A stretch of 64,000 nt of DNA from Delphinapterus leucas (taxonomy: Eukaryota > Chordata > Mammalia > Artiodactyla > Monodontidae), in assembly GCF_002288925.2 (NCBI RefSeq), contig NW_022098036.1, positions 45,603,047 to 45,667,046 on the forward strand, in the 5' to 3' direction. A model generated the notes under the pieces. It made no database searches, was not told the origin of the DNA, and was given only the letters and a program-made list of their open reading frames with translations. The position numbers were made by a program, and so were the translations under genes. Positions within the stretch are counted from its first letter, which is position 1; the number at the start of each line of letters is the position of its first letter. Shown here piece by piece: positions 32,015 to 43,218 of the stretch.

Positions 32015-33830
32015 GCCCCCTCTTCAGAGCCACAAAGGTCGAGTCAAGGTGGAAGCTACAGTTTCCCAAGTAGGAGGGGACTCACACACATGTATCATGA
32101 AGGCCGTAGTGGTCCTCATTCTGGGGCGACCTTCCTCCAGAGGCCCCTCATCCTGGGCCCACCTCCACCTCTTGGGGGTGGAGCCCTCCCCTTAGGGAGG
32201 ATTCTCTCAGGTACCTGAGCCTTTGGAGGATCACTCAAGGGGGCTAAGAAACTCCTCAGAAATAAAACTGATGGCCCCAAAGGCAGGAGGCCTCTTTAGT
32301 GTGTGCTAGGGTTGGTGCTGGGTATGGGCATGGGAGTCAGGGGTCACAGGAGACAGAAAGGAGCTAGACAGAGGAGTGGGAGATGGAAGGAACAGCCCTA
32401 GAACAGAAGGGTCTGAAAACAGAAGTAAGAAGGGTGGACACATAGCAACAGCTGATGTGCTCTGCTCTGTGAGACCCCAGGAGCTCTGGGGAAAGACATG
32501 TTCCCGGCTCTGTCAGTCGCCCTGACCCATTTAGCACTGTTTTACCCCCTGTAACAACCTCTCACATGCAGCTGAGAAGGCCCACACTACAAACGGGGAG
32601 CCCCCTCCCTGTCTTATTTCTGGACCATCTGACCAAATGTTCTACACGAGGGGGCAGGGACAGCAGCCACAAAACGATACTCCGACTCTGGTTTCTCTCT
32701 TTCTAATTAGGCTGTCAATCTGTTCAGCTAATAAGTCCTATGAAGTGTCTTAATCTCTTCCACGGAAAGGAGTCATATAAATGCAAAGTAGCAGCAGCCA
32801 TAAGTCAGATGGCTTGCTGGGTCTCTTTTCTTTGTGTGCAGAGATGTTGTTGAATAGTGGGAAAACTTGCTGTGTGGAGAGAAGACAGACGGGGGGGCGG
32901 GGCGGACGGGGGGAACACAACAGCATCTGTTTTTATTAGGCTGAGTCTCTACAGCACAAAGTAAAACAGATCTGGCAATTATTTAGGTAATGTGACAGTC
33001 AAGTCAGGCCATTTTGAGTGCAAAAAAGGTTTCTCAAGGAAGTGCCTCAATATTTGGATCAGCTACTGACATTAACCAAATTAACTAGACAATTGTGCTA
33101 TGTGTAGACACAAGCTAATAAATGTGCCTTGGGACGGTTCTTCTGACAGGGTCACATTTTATAAACGGTTTGCCCCAGAATCTGACACACTTTCTGCCCA
33201 GTACAAAACCACTTTACTCTGGGACATTTTCTTCCTCTTCTTCCTCCGTGAAGCTCACCCAGGGGATACCATACATGTTTTGACCCTTTTGACTCCTACT
33301 TGGTGATAGCCTTTTACCAACCATCCTATGGAAAAATGCTGTTTTCACATTTCTTAACAAAAAAAAATCCAAGTCACCAACAGTCTCCCGTCTTTCCTCC
33401 TCATTTTTTTTCAAACAAAACCTTGTCATTTCTGTGTTATCCCTATTCCCCTTGAAAGACAGTTCGTAGAGAATTCTAGCCTCTACCAGGGTGGTTCTCA
33501 CTGTAGTATGCCATTATGTAAAATCACCTTTTTTTTTTTTTTTGGTGCATCTCTCACACTAGATGTTTTTATGTCTCCCATAAAATTATATTCTCTCAGT
33601 CTTAGCCTAGAAATTCCAGACCTAACTCACCTCAAATCCTGCCCCCTTTTTTTTGCCACTAGCTGAAACCAAATGGGTTAGAAAAGAACGTAGCCAGGCT
33701 TTACCCACTTTCTCCTTACTACTGTAAAAGAAAAATAAAACCTAAAAATAAGAGTCTTTGGTTAGAAGTTGAAAAGGCAGAGATGATTAACCAAAGAATG
33801 AATTTAGTGGGTAACTCTGGCTCATTCGAG
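32015..33830. other. Gap where TRAJ36 is expected
   Basis: No F-G-X-G frame with donor was found, although human has TRAJ36 between TRAJ35 and TRAJ37. On the minus strand 33,166-33,176 reads CTGGGGCAAAC, like the start of human TRAJ36 as I remember it, but what follows has a stop and no motif. A G-rich run lies at 32,890-32,912. Confidence 0.5.
33115..33166. repeat. About 50-base unit repeated at 34,319-34,370
   Basis: CTAATAAATGTGCCTTG followed by GTTCTTCTG and TTTATAAAC-like blocks occurs twice in the same orientation about 1.2 kb apart, either side of TRAJ37, with scattered differences. It may be a short local duplication or two pieces of an unrecognised old repeat. Confidence 0.75.
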
Positions 33831-33845
33831 AACATTCAGACCTAC

Positions 33846-33907
33846 CTGGTTTTACTTGTAACATTGTTCCCTGCCCAAAGATGAGTCTTCCTGTGTTGCT
33901 AGAGCCA
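33846..33907 (-). CDS. TRAJ37: TRAJ37 joining segment
   Basis: Reads GSSNTGRLI then FGQGTMLQVKP; human TRAJ37 is GSGNTGKLIFGQGTTLQVKP. Donor GTAGGT at 33,840-33,845; heptamer TACAGTG at 33,908-33,914; nonamer AGTTTTTGT at 33,927-33,935. Intact. Confidence 0.95.
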
Positions 33908-33984
33908 CACTGTAATACTCTACTTTACAAAAACTTTAAAAGGAGACAGTTTTTATCCTTCCTTCCCTCCAGCAACCTGAGCTA

Positions 33985-34235
33985 GTAATAATAACTAATA
34001 TTTATTGAAGACTTACTAGGTACCGCCACTATGCAAGGTCCTTGATAGGTATTAACTCTTTTAATCTCATAACAATTCAGTGAGCTAGGTACTGTTATTA
34101 TTCCCATTTAACAGATGAGAAAAATGAGGCATGAAGAGATTAGGTAACCTGCCCGAGGTCACACATCTGGTAAGTAGCAGAGTTAGGGCTTGCCCAGGCA
34201 GTTTGATTCCAAAATTCACCTATAGTGGCTATACC
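33985..34235. repeat. MIR-like SINE, well preserved
   Basis: ATTTATTGAAGACTTACTAG, a CTCATAACAATTCAGTGAGC tract, CAGATGAGAAAAATGAGGC and AGGTCACACATCTGGTAAG follow MIR order across about 250 bases, starting about 50 bases beyond the TRAJ37 nonamer. Confidence 0.75.
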
Positions 34236-35338
34236 TTTCATTAGTCTTAAAAACATTCTGGGTTCCCCTTTAAAGTGTGCATCCCAGTATCACTGACAAA
34301 ATAGTTAGCTCATCCATCCTAATAAATGTGCCTTGAGCCAGTTCTTCTGGAAGGCTTACATTTCATAAACTTAACATTAAAACTGGTTCAATATTTATAC
34401 CCAGTCTCTTCATTTTGGCACTGCAGTTGACATTTCCCATTTTTTCTTGCAACACACAACTTCCATTTAGAGCTGGAAAGGTAAGCGTGACCTTCTCCCT
34501 GGAGAGTCTTTATCGGGTTAACACACAGAAGCTCATTTAGAAATTCATTAACACCTATATCAAAGATGTCTTTCCCAAAGCCCCTGGACTCCATTGTATA
34601 ACACCCCTTCCTCTCCCCGCAGCTCCAGCCTGGAGCTCCAGAACTTCCCTGGGAGCTAGCCCCTCCCAAAGCCACAGCAAACACTGCTAGGAACAAGTCT
34701 GGTTGTACAAAGCACAATTCTGAACAGGGTAAGTGGTCCCTAAGATGCTCCTGAAGAGTCTTGGAGAGAAGAACTTTTCAGCAGAGGCCAGAATTAGGAT
34801 GAAACCAACTCCTTCCCTGTTACTTCTAGCAAATCCACCATAAGGCTATAGGCCAAAGAGAACTGAGAGATGCAGAAATTATATGGTAAGTTTGAGTCAT
34901 TCTGGATAACCCATGGTGAGGAGATGTCCTCCAGGGAGGTCACTGGGAGGGCCCTAAGTCCCAGGAGTTTCCAGCAGCACTTGAGTTATCTTTGGCTGGG
35001 AGGAAACAGGATTCACCAATGGCCCACAGTGAGGTCGGTACAGTATGGACTAAGGAGGTCTAACTTTCAGTGCTCTCTGATGGCTCTTTTTGGAAAGGGT
35101 CACCTGTTTGCTCTGTAAGAAAACAGTCTAACAGTGCAACTGCCTTCCTACCAGGCACATCTGGACCCCTCTCTCCAGTTATTTTGGTTGAGAGGTGGGC
35201 AAGGGCTCAGCTTGGGTGGACAGGAGAAAACACTATTCATTACTGCACATTTAAAACATGAGGGCTAAAGAAGGAGACAGTTTCTGAGATACTTCCAGCT
35301 GCATAGACAGGTTTGAGAGAGTTAATTTGAAGACTTAC

Positions 35339-35400
35339 TTGGATTTACTGCCACCCTTGTCCCCAATCCCCAAATCAGCTTACGGTTGTTGCCAATATTA
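35339..35400 (-). CDS. TRAJ38: TRAJ38 joining segment
   Basis: Reads NIGNNRKLI then WGLGTRVAVNP; human TRAJ38 is NAGNNRKLIWGLGTSLAVNP, which has the same Trp. Donor GTAAGT at 35,333-35,338; heptamer GACTGTG at 35,401-35,407; nonamer GGTTTCTGT at 35,420-35,428. Intact. Confidence 0.96.
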
Positions 35401-35980
35401 CACAGTCATAGAAAGCTTTACAGAAACCGACCAGGCCAATGTGTACCAGGAAATCCCTTTCAATCCCCAAATCCAGCCAGCGTGCTTCTCCAGCTGGGAC
35501 CCTGGCCAAAGAATCAGCGGGGAAGACTGTTTATTATCGTGGTCAATTCACAGCATGGTTAGGACACCAAGGCTTTTCTGAGGTTAAATAGTTCAGCCCC
35601 CAACCTCGAGACCGAGCTGTCCCCTCACCAGGCCAGCAGGGCATGGCAAAATCCTGACAAAGTCGCGGGAGAAGGTTCTCTCACTCCAGTGCTCAGCCAT
35701 CCCTGTGTGCAACACAGACTTTCAGACCCAAATGGTTAAGACAGAAAGGACAAGGGGTCTGTTATTCTCCAGATTGTTTGTTCCTGTGCTAGATGATTAC
35801 ACATGTGCCCGTCTTCACATATACAGATGGCGTATGTGTACACTGTATAGTCATTAGGATTCATGATTAGAATTAACTTAAAAAAAATTGGGTGGGAAAA
35901 ACAGCCCCCAGATGAAGTTCAGTGCTATGGCTTCCTTTAGAAATCAGAGCAATCATTACGGATTCAGCAGAGGTACTCAC

Positions 35981-36044
35981 GGGGTTTGACCATTAACCTT
36001 GTTCCCCCTCCAAATTGTGAACGTGTTGCCTGCATTATTATTCA
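35981..36044 (-). CDS. TRAJ39: TRAJ39 with one-base insertion before the motif
   Basis: The start reads NNNAGNTFT in one frame, and FGGGTRLMVKP in the next; human TRAJ39 has both in one frame. A single extra base just before the Phe codon causes this. Since the V-J junction sets the frame, the J could still be used: read in the motif frame it gives IIMQATRSQ before FGGG, with a TGA only at the very edge that trimming would remove. Donor GTGAGT at 35,975-35,980; heptamer CACCGTG at 36,045-36,051; nonamer GGTTTTTGC at 36,064-36,072. Confidence 0.9.
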
Positions 36045-36079
36045 CACGGTGATCTTCAGCTCAGCAAAAACCTCCTAGA

Positions 36080-38120
36080 AACCGAACTAAGTTTTCCCTA
36101 AAGATCTTCTGGAAGAAGCGATACCATGAGCACAGAGAATATTAAGTAATAACCTGGCACAGAATCTTAGCTCCAGCCTGGATTTCAGGACTGTTTCCAC
36201 ATTGGATGAATGGAGGATATTCTTTCTAAATATTCTAAAGAAGGAGTTTTCCCGCATAAGCCCAGCATACTGACTGCCAAAAATCCTAGCTATCCTCCGG
36301 TGTTTTACACAGTAATTCTCCAGGGGTTCTGAAGATCATGTACCTCATTTGGACAAAGTAGGAACCGTTTTTGTTCACGACACCAAAGCCAAAGGAGTCA
36401 GAGATATTGTCATTGCAATGGGAGAGACTGAGGGCAGCTGCAACTGCCTACCCGGCAAGAGGGGTCAGCATGCTGGTCCACCCCTTCAGGGCGCTGGAGC
36501 CAGACACCTCTGACCTAGGTCCAGGTTGTGGAGCATCTAAGGGGATTTCCACTTTTTCTCATCCCACAGAACCAGAGACAGTCACAGGCGCTGGTCAGCC
36601 CTGGAGTTCACCCTTGACTCCAGCTCCAGACCTTTTCATCCCCAACCTAGACAGTCACCAGGAAAAGGACTTTTGCTACTTTCCATCTGTGTCCCAGTGG
36701 GGACTTCTCCATTCTCACTGTCCTTTTCCCAGGAGATAGCACAACTCAAGGACTAACCTGAAATCATCCTCTTACAGGTAGCTTCTCCCATCCTGTCAAG
36801 GTGATGGTTTTGAGCCTCTCTTAATTTTTTTGGCTTAAAACAATAAGCATTTATTAGACCATGAGCTTGCAGTTCAGTGATTTAAGCTGGGCTTAGCTGG
36901 GCAGTTCTCTTCATTTTGGCTGGACTTATTCTCGGGTCTGGGAATCAACCAGCTATAAACTGATGTAGGCTGGCTATGGGAAAACTGGTGCAACTGACTC
37001 TGCTTCATGTGCCCTTAAATGTCTGGGTTGAGCATTTTCTCTTAGTGAGGACAGAGACGCAAGGGCACAGTTGAAAGCTTGCAAGTACTTCTCAAGCCTC
37101 TGTGAACCTCTCTTAATTTGGAGGTAGCTTGAGGAAAATCTGAGAAGGAAACTCCATAGGCACCACTGCTGAGTGTACAGCACGGTCTCCTCCGTCTTCC
37201 CCACCCTCTGGCCATCTGGGGGACCAGGGGCTTAACAACCAATAATTCGGAACGGACCACTCCAGAAGGAAAACAAGAAATGTACAGGGAATTTGGCAGC
37301 CCATAAATTTCCTACTTGGATTCAGTCAGTGTTGTTCTCCTCCAAGAATGTCTTTCCTCCTTCCCACACCCATTACAGAAGCATCTCCTTCCTTCCTACT
37401 TTGCTGTTTGCCTGCTGGATCTCTTACCCAAGCCTCCTTCATTTTTAAGAAGAGATATAGTTTCTCAAATTGTCCCTATGAAATTAAGTCTGGTGACACT
37501 TGTGCTGGCTAAGAAACAATTTGTTTCATGTATGCCAGTCTATTTTCAGTGGTGGGTCTATGGTGTCTGATTTATGGACACCAGGTACAGGTGTGGGCAT
37601 GTGTAAGCATTCAGGGGAAGTTGGCGTCCAGTTTGCCTGGAGCAAGGCATTTGAGAAAGGGAAGAGCTGGAAACAGATTTGGAGAACAGAAAGGGCCGAG
37701 GTTTTAGAGAGCCTTAAGTGACAGGCTAAGAAGTGGATAGGATGCTTTCTCAAAACATGAATGCCCAGGTGAAGCGTTGAATTGGATGAGGGAGAAAGGC
37801 GTAAAGAGGGGTAGGAAAAAGCGAGTGAAAAATGTGGAATGAGGGTACAGTTTTAAAAGAATTCCCGTGTTTAGAGGAGTCTCTCGAAGTCTTCAGCTAA
37901 TAAATATTTTCTAATAATTAATATAATTCTTATGAAATTGGTGGTAAGTTCATTCCAGCGAGCCTCCAAGCTCTCCTTTGTCCTGCCTGTCCAGAGTAGA
38001 TGGACCCAGAATGGCCACTTCAGACAGCCGTAATTTTTGCTTCCATAGCTAGTATTTCCCTTGTTTTACCTTCCTTTGTGTCTCAGACACCAAAAACATT
38101 TAAAATGTCTGTCTTGCCTG
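36080..38120. other. Gap with one J-like trace
   Basis: At 37,316-37,365 the minus strand shows a J-like end (ACTGAC, AATCCAA, then GTAGGA donor) without an intact motif. About 36,830-36,960 contains a GGCTTAAAACAATAAGCATT start typical of an old interspersed repeat I cannot name. Nothing else was recognised. Confidence 0.4.
37316..37365 (-). pseudogene. J-like relic between TRAJ39 and TRAJ40
   Basis: Minus strand: ACATTC, TTGGAGGAG, ACTGAC, AATCCAA, then donor GTAGGA. Order and spacing resemble a framework 4 such as that of TRAJ53, but the frame reads KTFLEENNTD, stop, IQ. No spaced 12-signal is present. Its offset from TRAJ39 (about 1.3 kb) resembles that of TRAJ18/19 from TRAJ17. Confidence 0.35.
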
Positions 38121-38130
38121 TAATACTCAC

Positions 38131-38187
38131 TTGCTAAAACCTGCAGGCTAATGCCTGCTCCAAAGACGTATTTGTAGTTTTCTGAGT
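38131..38187 (-). CDS. TRAJ40: TRAJ40 joining segment
   Basis: Reads SENYKYV then FGAGISLQVLA; human TRAJ40 is TTSGTYKYIFGTGTRLKVLA. The Ala ending fixes identity; the usual Thr after the motif is Ile. Donor GTGAGT at 38,125-38,130; heptamer CACTGTG at 38,188-38,194; nonamer GGTTTACGT at 38,207-38,215. The signal is nearly that of TRAJ20. Confidence 0.94.
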
Positions 38188-38219
38188 CACAGTGCTACGT
38201 GGCCCTACGTAAACCAACA

Positions 38220-39860
38220 TAGGGTTACCATTTCTTGGTGTAGTTTTGCTGTCAATTAGCAGGATATCATATGCACTTTCTCCATGCGAAGGTTTTGACC
38301 TCGTGTTTTTCTGAAAGGGATTTACTTGGGATAATATCTCAGTTTATACTGAAAGTCTTTTTGCTTTGATTAGGTCTGGGCTTGCAAAACCTCCTCAATC
38401 TCATGCTATGTTTATCTTAAGTGTGTTTATTAAGTAAAGAGGTTGTTTTAACAAACATGTCAGGATTTAAACATCTAAATGATGGTTGAACCCTTCAAAG
38501 TACTCCCTTTAGGACTCTCTCTGAGAGTCAGTTTATGGGCCACACATATACAATAAGGACATTATTTTATAGTCACGCCTCATTTTTGGAACCAAAATAG
38601 TACCAGTAATTAATTTGGGTCCCTCCTTTATTTATAACTCATGGCTCTGAAAGCCTTTTGATTCTTAATAAAAATGAAATCCACCTTCAGAAGATAAAGC
38701 CATCATGGCTGCTACAAAAAGAATGTTCTGGGCCCTTTGAGGGTAGATTCAAAAGAGGAGGTTAGCAATGGACAGGGGTGGGGGGTGTGGGGGGTGGCGG
38801 TGAGGGGACTAAAGCGTGTGTTACTTCAGGCTGAATGGTTTGACTGAGCTACTCATTTAAATGTATAAACTCTATTTGTTAACAAATCAGCCCCATTACC
38901 TACTGTCACACCCGGTTCAGGCACAGAGGGTGGTGGGCAAAATACGACTGAAATGTCAGATGGCAGGCATTACTGCAAATAGTGTGCCTGCATGGGAAGC
39001 ACCCCATTTTCTGTCATTCTAACAGAAAAAACCAAAACCAAAACCCCCAAACACTGAACTCTGCAAGAGTGGAGATAGCTTGTAAATTTTCAGTATTTCT
39101 TTCTGTAATCCATCTCTCTTCCCCTCTCCCTGATAGCTTCACAACTCAGATAAACATTCTGCTTTGTCACAGGAAATCCAGTGGCAGTGGGGAGGCTTCC
39201 AAGGTACGGGGATTCTCTGTCCCTCCCACAGGGTTGACTTGGCCAGCCTGGGTGAAGGGGAGAAGTCCATGTAGGGAACTACTTTGTCCTTGGGGTGAAG
39301 AGGGGGCTTCCATGCATATGACCCATAGAGGGCTGTCCTCTCTCCAGAGACAGTTTGATTGTTCAACTATTCTCCCAGCAGAGGAAAGCCACGAGGAGCT
39401 TGTGGCTCTTGCTGCCCACCCCTCACCCAAGCCCTCGGTCCACCTGCTAGATTTTCCAGTTCTACCAGGTGACACGGCATAGGCGCAACTGGGTCCTTAG
39501 CACTTATCTGTTAAGGACATGCTTCCATGGCTGCGTGCTGCTGCTTTGGTAGCCTCCCTTTTCATTGGTTTGTTTCTCTCTCTATCACCAAGCTTTTCTG
39601 CCTCTTATCTCTGCCTCTTTCCCAAAGCCTCAACGTGCTTTGTGGACCTTCAAGAAACACTGACTACAGTATTAATACAATTTATCAAACTGCCCATGGA
39701 ACTGATAACCAAATCCAGCCACCAGGGAAACATGTATTCATATCTTGCTCACACATCTGACATAGTTAACAACTGCATGCTAAACGAAGCAATTAAATTC
39801 AGCCGTGTTTCAACACGTCCCTTTGGGTTTCTCTCCAGAAAGGATAATGAGTTAACCACA
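38220..39860. other. Gap without J segment
   Basis: No J unit, gene or clear mobile element recognised. A G-rich run (GGGGTGGGGGGTGTGGGGGG) lies at about 38,777-38,797. Confidence 0.5.
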
Positions 39861-39869
39861 AGAACTCAC

Positions 39870-39925
39870 TGGGTATGACCAGCAGCGAGGTGAGTTTGCC
39901 AAAGGTTAATGCATACCCAGCGTTC
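39870..39925 (-). CDS. TRAJ41: TRAJ41 joining segment, motif F-G-K-L
   Basis: Reads NAGYALT then FGKLTSLLVIP; human TRAJ41 is NSNSGYALNFGKGTSLLVTP. The second motif Gly is Leu (GGC-type codon to CTC, at least two changes), and the CDR3 part is two codons shorter. Donor GTGAGT at 39,864-39,869; heptamer CACTGTG at 39,926-39,932; nonamer GTGTTTTGT at 39,945-39,953. Recombination-competent; product doubtful. Confidence 0.93.
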
Positions 39926-40377
39926 CACAGTGCATTTTCCCTAAACAAAACACCCCTCTCAGTAGCCACTCTGCCTCTCTTCCTCATGGGATCCTCCATT
40001 AAATCTAATGTCTAAACACCTATCACCCAGCAGTCACACAGACCATGGGTCACCCAGGGTCCTCTTCCATGAGGCAATTGCTGAGAAGGTCACCCACTCA
40101 GCACAGTGAAGTGGGTGATCACTCCTGAGAAGTGCCATCCTGGGGAGGGGGCCCTGTTACATGTTATGAAGCCCAGAGTTTTCCTATGTCCAGCAGAGGC
40201 CAGTGCCCATCTGGCTGAGGACAGCCAAGGGCCTAGATCAGGGAAACTCTGTAGGCTCGTGGGTGAAGGGTGGGTAGACTCCACAGAGAAATGAGGTTGG
40301 TAAATTTCTTCTCATTCACTCTGGGTTGTGCTTTAGCTGCACTCACTGATTAACCTCTGAAGCCCGCCAGTACTTAC

Positions 40378-40441
40378 TTGGTTTAACAGGGAGTGTAGTG
40401 CCTTTTCCAAAGGTGAGCTTTCCTTGGCTGCCTCCATAATT
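40378..40441 (-). CDS. TRAJ42: TRAJ42 joining segment
   Basis: Reads NYGGSQGKLT then FGKGTTLPVKP; human TRAJ42 is NYGGSQGNLI plus FGKGTKLSVKP. Donor GTAAGT at 40,372-40,377; heptamer GACTGTG at 40,442-40,448; nonamer GATTACTGT at 40,461-40,469 is weak. A Pro replaces the residue before the framework Val. Open. Confidence 0.94.
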
Positions 40442-41192
40442 CACAGTCATATGGGGCCTCACAGTAATCAGTGGGTGGGAAGGATTGAGGCGGAGAAAGA
40501 ACAAGTGAGACCACTTTCTCCTCTAGTGGAAATCTCACCACTTTGCAGCCTCAGCTCCCAGCTCCTTGGCAGGGAAAGGACATTTCTCTAAAAATAGCAG
40601 CTGGCTGTGCAGATAGATCTGAGCTTGATCTTAAACCACCAGTTTTGCTCCCAGAATACTGGGTTCTGATGGCCGACTTATGCCTGAGACACATGGGACA
40701 ATTGCAAGGTCAGGCAGAGACATGCCATCTAGCACAGGTGGTCAACAGGGGGTCAGAGAGTGGCTATTCTGGGGACTAGGGGCCATGCCACTTTCATAGT
40801 TCTTACAAAGAATAACAACAATAAAACCCAATAAAACCCCCAACAAAGGAGCTGATTGTGCTCCTCTTGGAGAGGAGGGGGGTCTTCTTGAGGAAAACCT
40901 GCTTTCTGAGTTGTTCCATCTTTTTACTTGGTCTTATCACAGAATATGGGTTTTGCATATTACCATTAGCATTTTTATATATCCGGAGCCAATGAGGGTT
41001 GACAGTGAAAATTTCTACTTCTTCATGACCTAATTCTTAGGATTGCCAGAATTCATCAACGAACACACTTCCAACCGGCTCAGGTACAAAGTGCATCTAC
41101 CCTCTTGGGAGAGGCAGTATCTTAATCCCACTAAACTGCACAGAACAGCACTTCCACTCAGCCTTGGCGATTGACCCGCTCCCATCACTTAC

Positions 41193-41249
41193 TTGGTTTT
41201 ACTGTCAGTCTGGTCCCTGCGCCAAAGCGTAGGTCATTGTAATTATTGC
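41193..41249 (-). CDS. TRAJ43: TRAJ43 joining segment
   Basis: Reads NNYNDLR then FGAGTRLTVKP; human TRAJ43 is NNNDMRFGAGTRLTVKP, one codon shorter. Donor GTAAGT at 41,187-41,192; heptamer TGCTGTG at 41,250-41,256; perfect nonamer GGTTTTTGT at 41,269-41,277. Intact. Confidence 0.96.
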
Positions 41250-42284
41250 CACAGCAGTACACCCTCTAACAAAAACCTCCTGGGGAAAGCTTGCAGCCAG
41301 GCTCCCAGCGTGGCAGGCGGAAGGGGGAGAGGCACCAACAGAGACCACAACACAGCAGTCCCATTCTCCTCTCCTACAGGAGTGGGGCCATTTGTCATGC
41401 TTCTAGGCTGTACAAGTGGGCACTTTTCAGTGCACTGAGCACAGCTAATCCAGATTCCAAACTGGCACTCTGAGACATGGAATCAGCTTGCAAACAGGTT
41501 CCCAAATTATGTATAAACCCATGCCACAAACAAATCATGCCCAAACACACGGTCTGTCTTCAGGGACCACTGTTTATAAGGTACTGCCTGGTGGCATGCT
41601 CCAGATTGTTGATAATTTGCATCTTAGTTATGGGTTCCAAATACTCAAACTACTCATTTATGTAATTTCATGTTAATTGTCATGTAGGTTTTTTTTGTAA
41701 TTGGTAAATAATGAAACGTGGCAGTGCGTTGGGGGAGAGGGTGGACATCTCATTATATTTTCAGAGGATCGAGTATTTGTCTTACTCCACCAAGTGTCTA
41801 ACCCAACGATTCCTCTCAGAAGTTGAGCGTGCAGAACGTTAAGTAACTTTCCTGAGAGTTACTCAAAACCAGTCATTAGAAGGTCACTCTAGCCCATTTC
41901 CTCCCATTTGTACACATCACCCCTGAAAATTTATCAGGAGAAGCAGGGCTCTCTACTCCCTCTTTGAGAACCCTTCTCATTCTGTTGCCCAGAGTGAGAA
42001 AATCCTGATGATAAATTAATTCCCAAACCTGCTGCTCCAAAGAAAACAGAGTAATGAAGACTGAAGAGGCTTGAAGCAGGGAGAATTCTGTTGTCACAGG
42101 TGGAAAGGAAAGCCTCAGTAGTAGAAATAAGAATAACCCAGATACTGATGGAATGCAGGTACCCTCAGTGAGACCCCCTCCCACTGGAATGAAGGCAGGA
42201 CTACTTCCAGCTAGGATGTCCCACCCAAGAGCACCCCTGTTTTAAAGGACACACAGTTGTTACCTCATGGTTCCTGTTACCTAC

Positions 42285-42347
42285 CAAGGGTGACCTGAAG
42301 TCTCGTTCCAGTCCCAAAGATGAGTTTCCTGCCACTGCCCGTGGCCA
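42285..42347 (-). CDS. TRAJ44: TRAJ44 joining segment
   Basis: Reads ATGSGRKLI then FGTGTRLQVTL; human TRAJ44 is NTGTASKLTFGTGTRLQVTL, with the same rare Leu ending. Donor GTAGGT at 42,279-42,284; heptamer CACAGTG at 42,348-42,354; nonamer GGTTTCTGT at 42,367-42,375. Intact. Confidence 0.95.
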
Positions 42348-43152
42348 CACTGTGAGATGCTCCATGACAGAAACCTGCCACTGGAGTTCCCATCTGGTCT
42401 CCACCCTGCACTCCCTTACTCAGAGTTTCCCCATGGATGGGCAGCCTGGGCAAGCCCTCAGGGATCCATCCCCATCTCCTAAACTCTGCAGCATTAACCC
42501 CTGCACAGCTGGGGGCAGCAGGGCTCTGACCAGATACTACCTGCCTGGGGCCCTCTTTGACCTCACCTGATCATGGGGTGCTGGCTAGTTAATGAAGCCT
42601 GAGGAGTTGTCAAGTTCAACTCCCCAGACATTGGGAATTGAGCTCTTTGTTCTTTCCCTTTCTGGGTTTTATGTTAATGAATCTCTCTTGTCAGAACTTG
42701 ATGAATGATTGGGACTCAGAAAATCAAATGATTAATAACTGTTCAAACTTAAGGGCCCTAAGTCAGGCAGAGAAGAAGACATGGAGACAGAAAAGGAGAA
42801 ACAATCAAACCTCTATCCACACAGCCATGCCCACAACACCCATGAAAGTCATTTTCATTGCAAAGGTGCTGCTAACAAAACGGTCCTTATATGTTCATGC
42901 CTCAGTTCTAAGTGGTATCCTTTGTCTGCCAGAGCCCAGAACCCCCAGTAATGCCTTTGGAGTCAAATACACTCACAAAAGCACCCAGGAGACCTCCAGA
43001 CTATCATCTCCCGCACTTACATGGCTCAAAGCCTTCTGGGTGCTTAGGACCGTGCTGATGTGGCAGTGGTACCAGAGGCTCATCAGCAGGGTTTGGAAAT
43101 GTCCCCATGGAGTCTGCATTTAGATCCCCATCTCCCAGGTGGAAGCACTTAC

Positions 43153-43218
43153 AGGGCTGGATGATGAGCTGGGTCCCTTTTCCAAAGGTGAGTCTGTTAA
43201 TACCTCCTCCCGTATTCA
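43153..43218 (-). CDS. TRAJ45: TRAJ45 joining segment
   Basis: Reads NTGGGINRLT then FGKGTQLIIQP; human TRAJ45 is YSGGGADGLT plus FGKGTHLIIQP. Donor GTAAGT at 43,147-43,152. Heptamer CGAGGTG at 43,219-43,225 keeps only the GTG at the coding edge, and nonamer GATTTATGC at 43,238-43,246 is poor, so use may be low. Confidence 0.94.

Noticed and set aside
32251..32300. Minus-strand AFGAISFISEE
   Set aside because: F-G-A without second Gly, no donor and no signal.
33295..33340. Possible TRAJ36 at a TTGGTGATAG stretch
   Set aside because: The reverse strand has no F-G-X-G and no GT donor of normal form.
38982..39482. 166-codon plus-strand frame
   Set aside because: No known domain, no splice or codon pattern suggesting a gene; long frames occur by chance in GC-richer patches.
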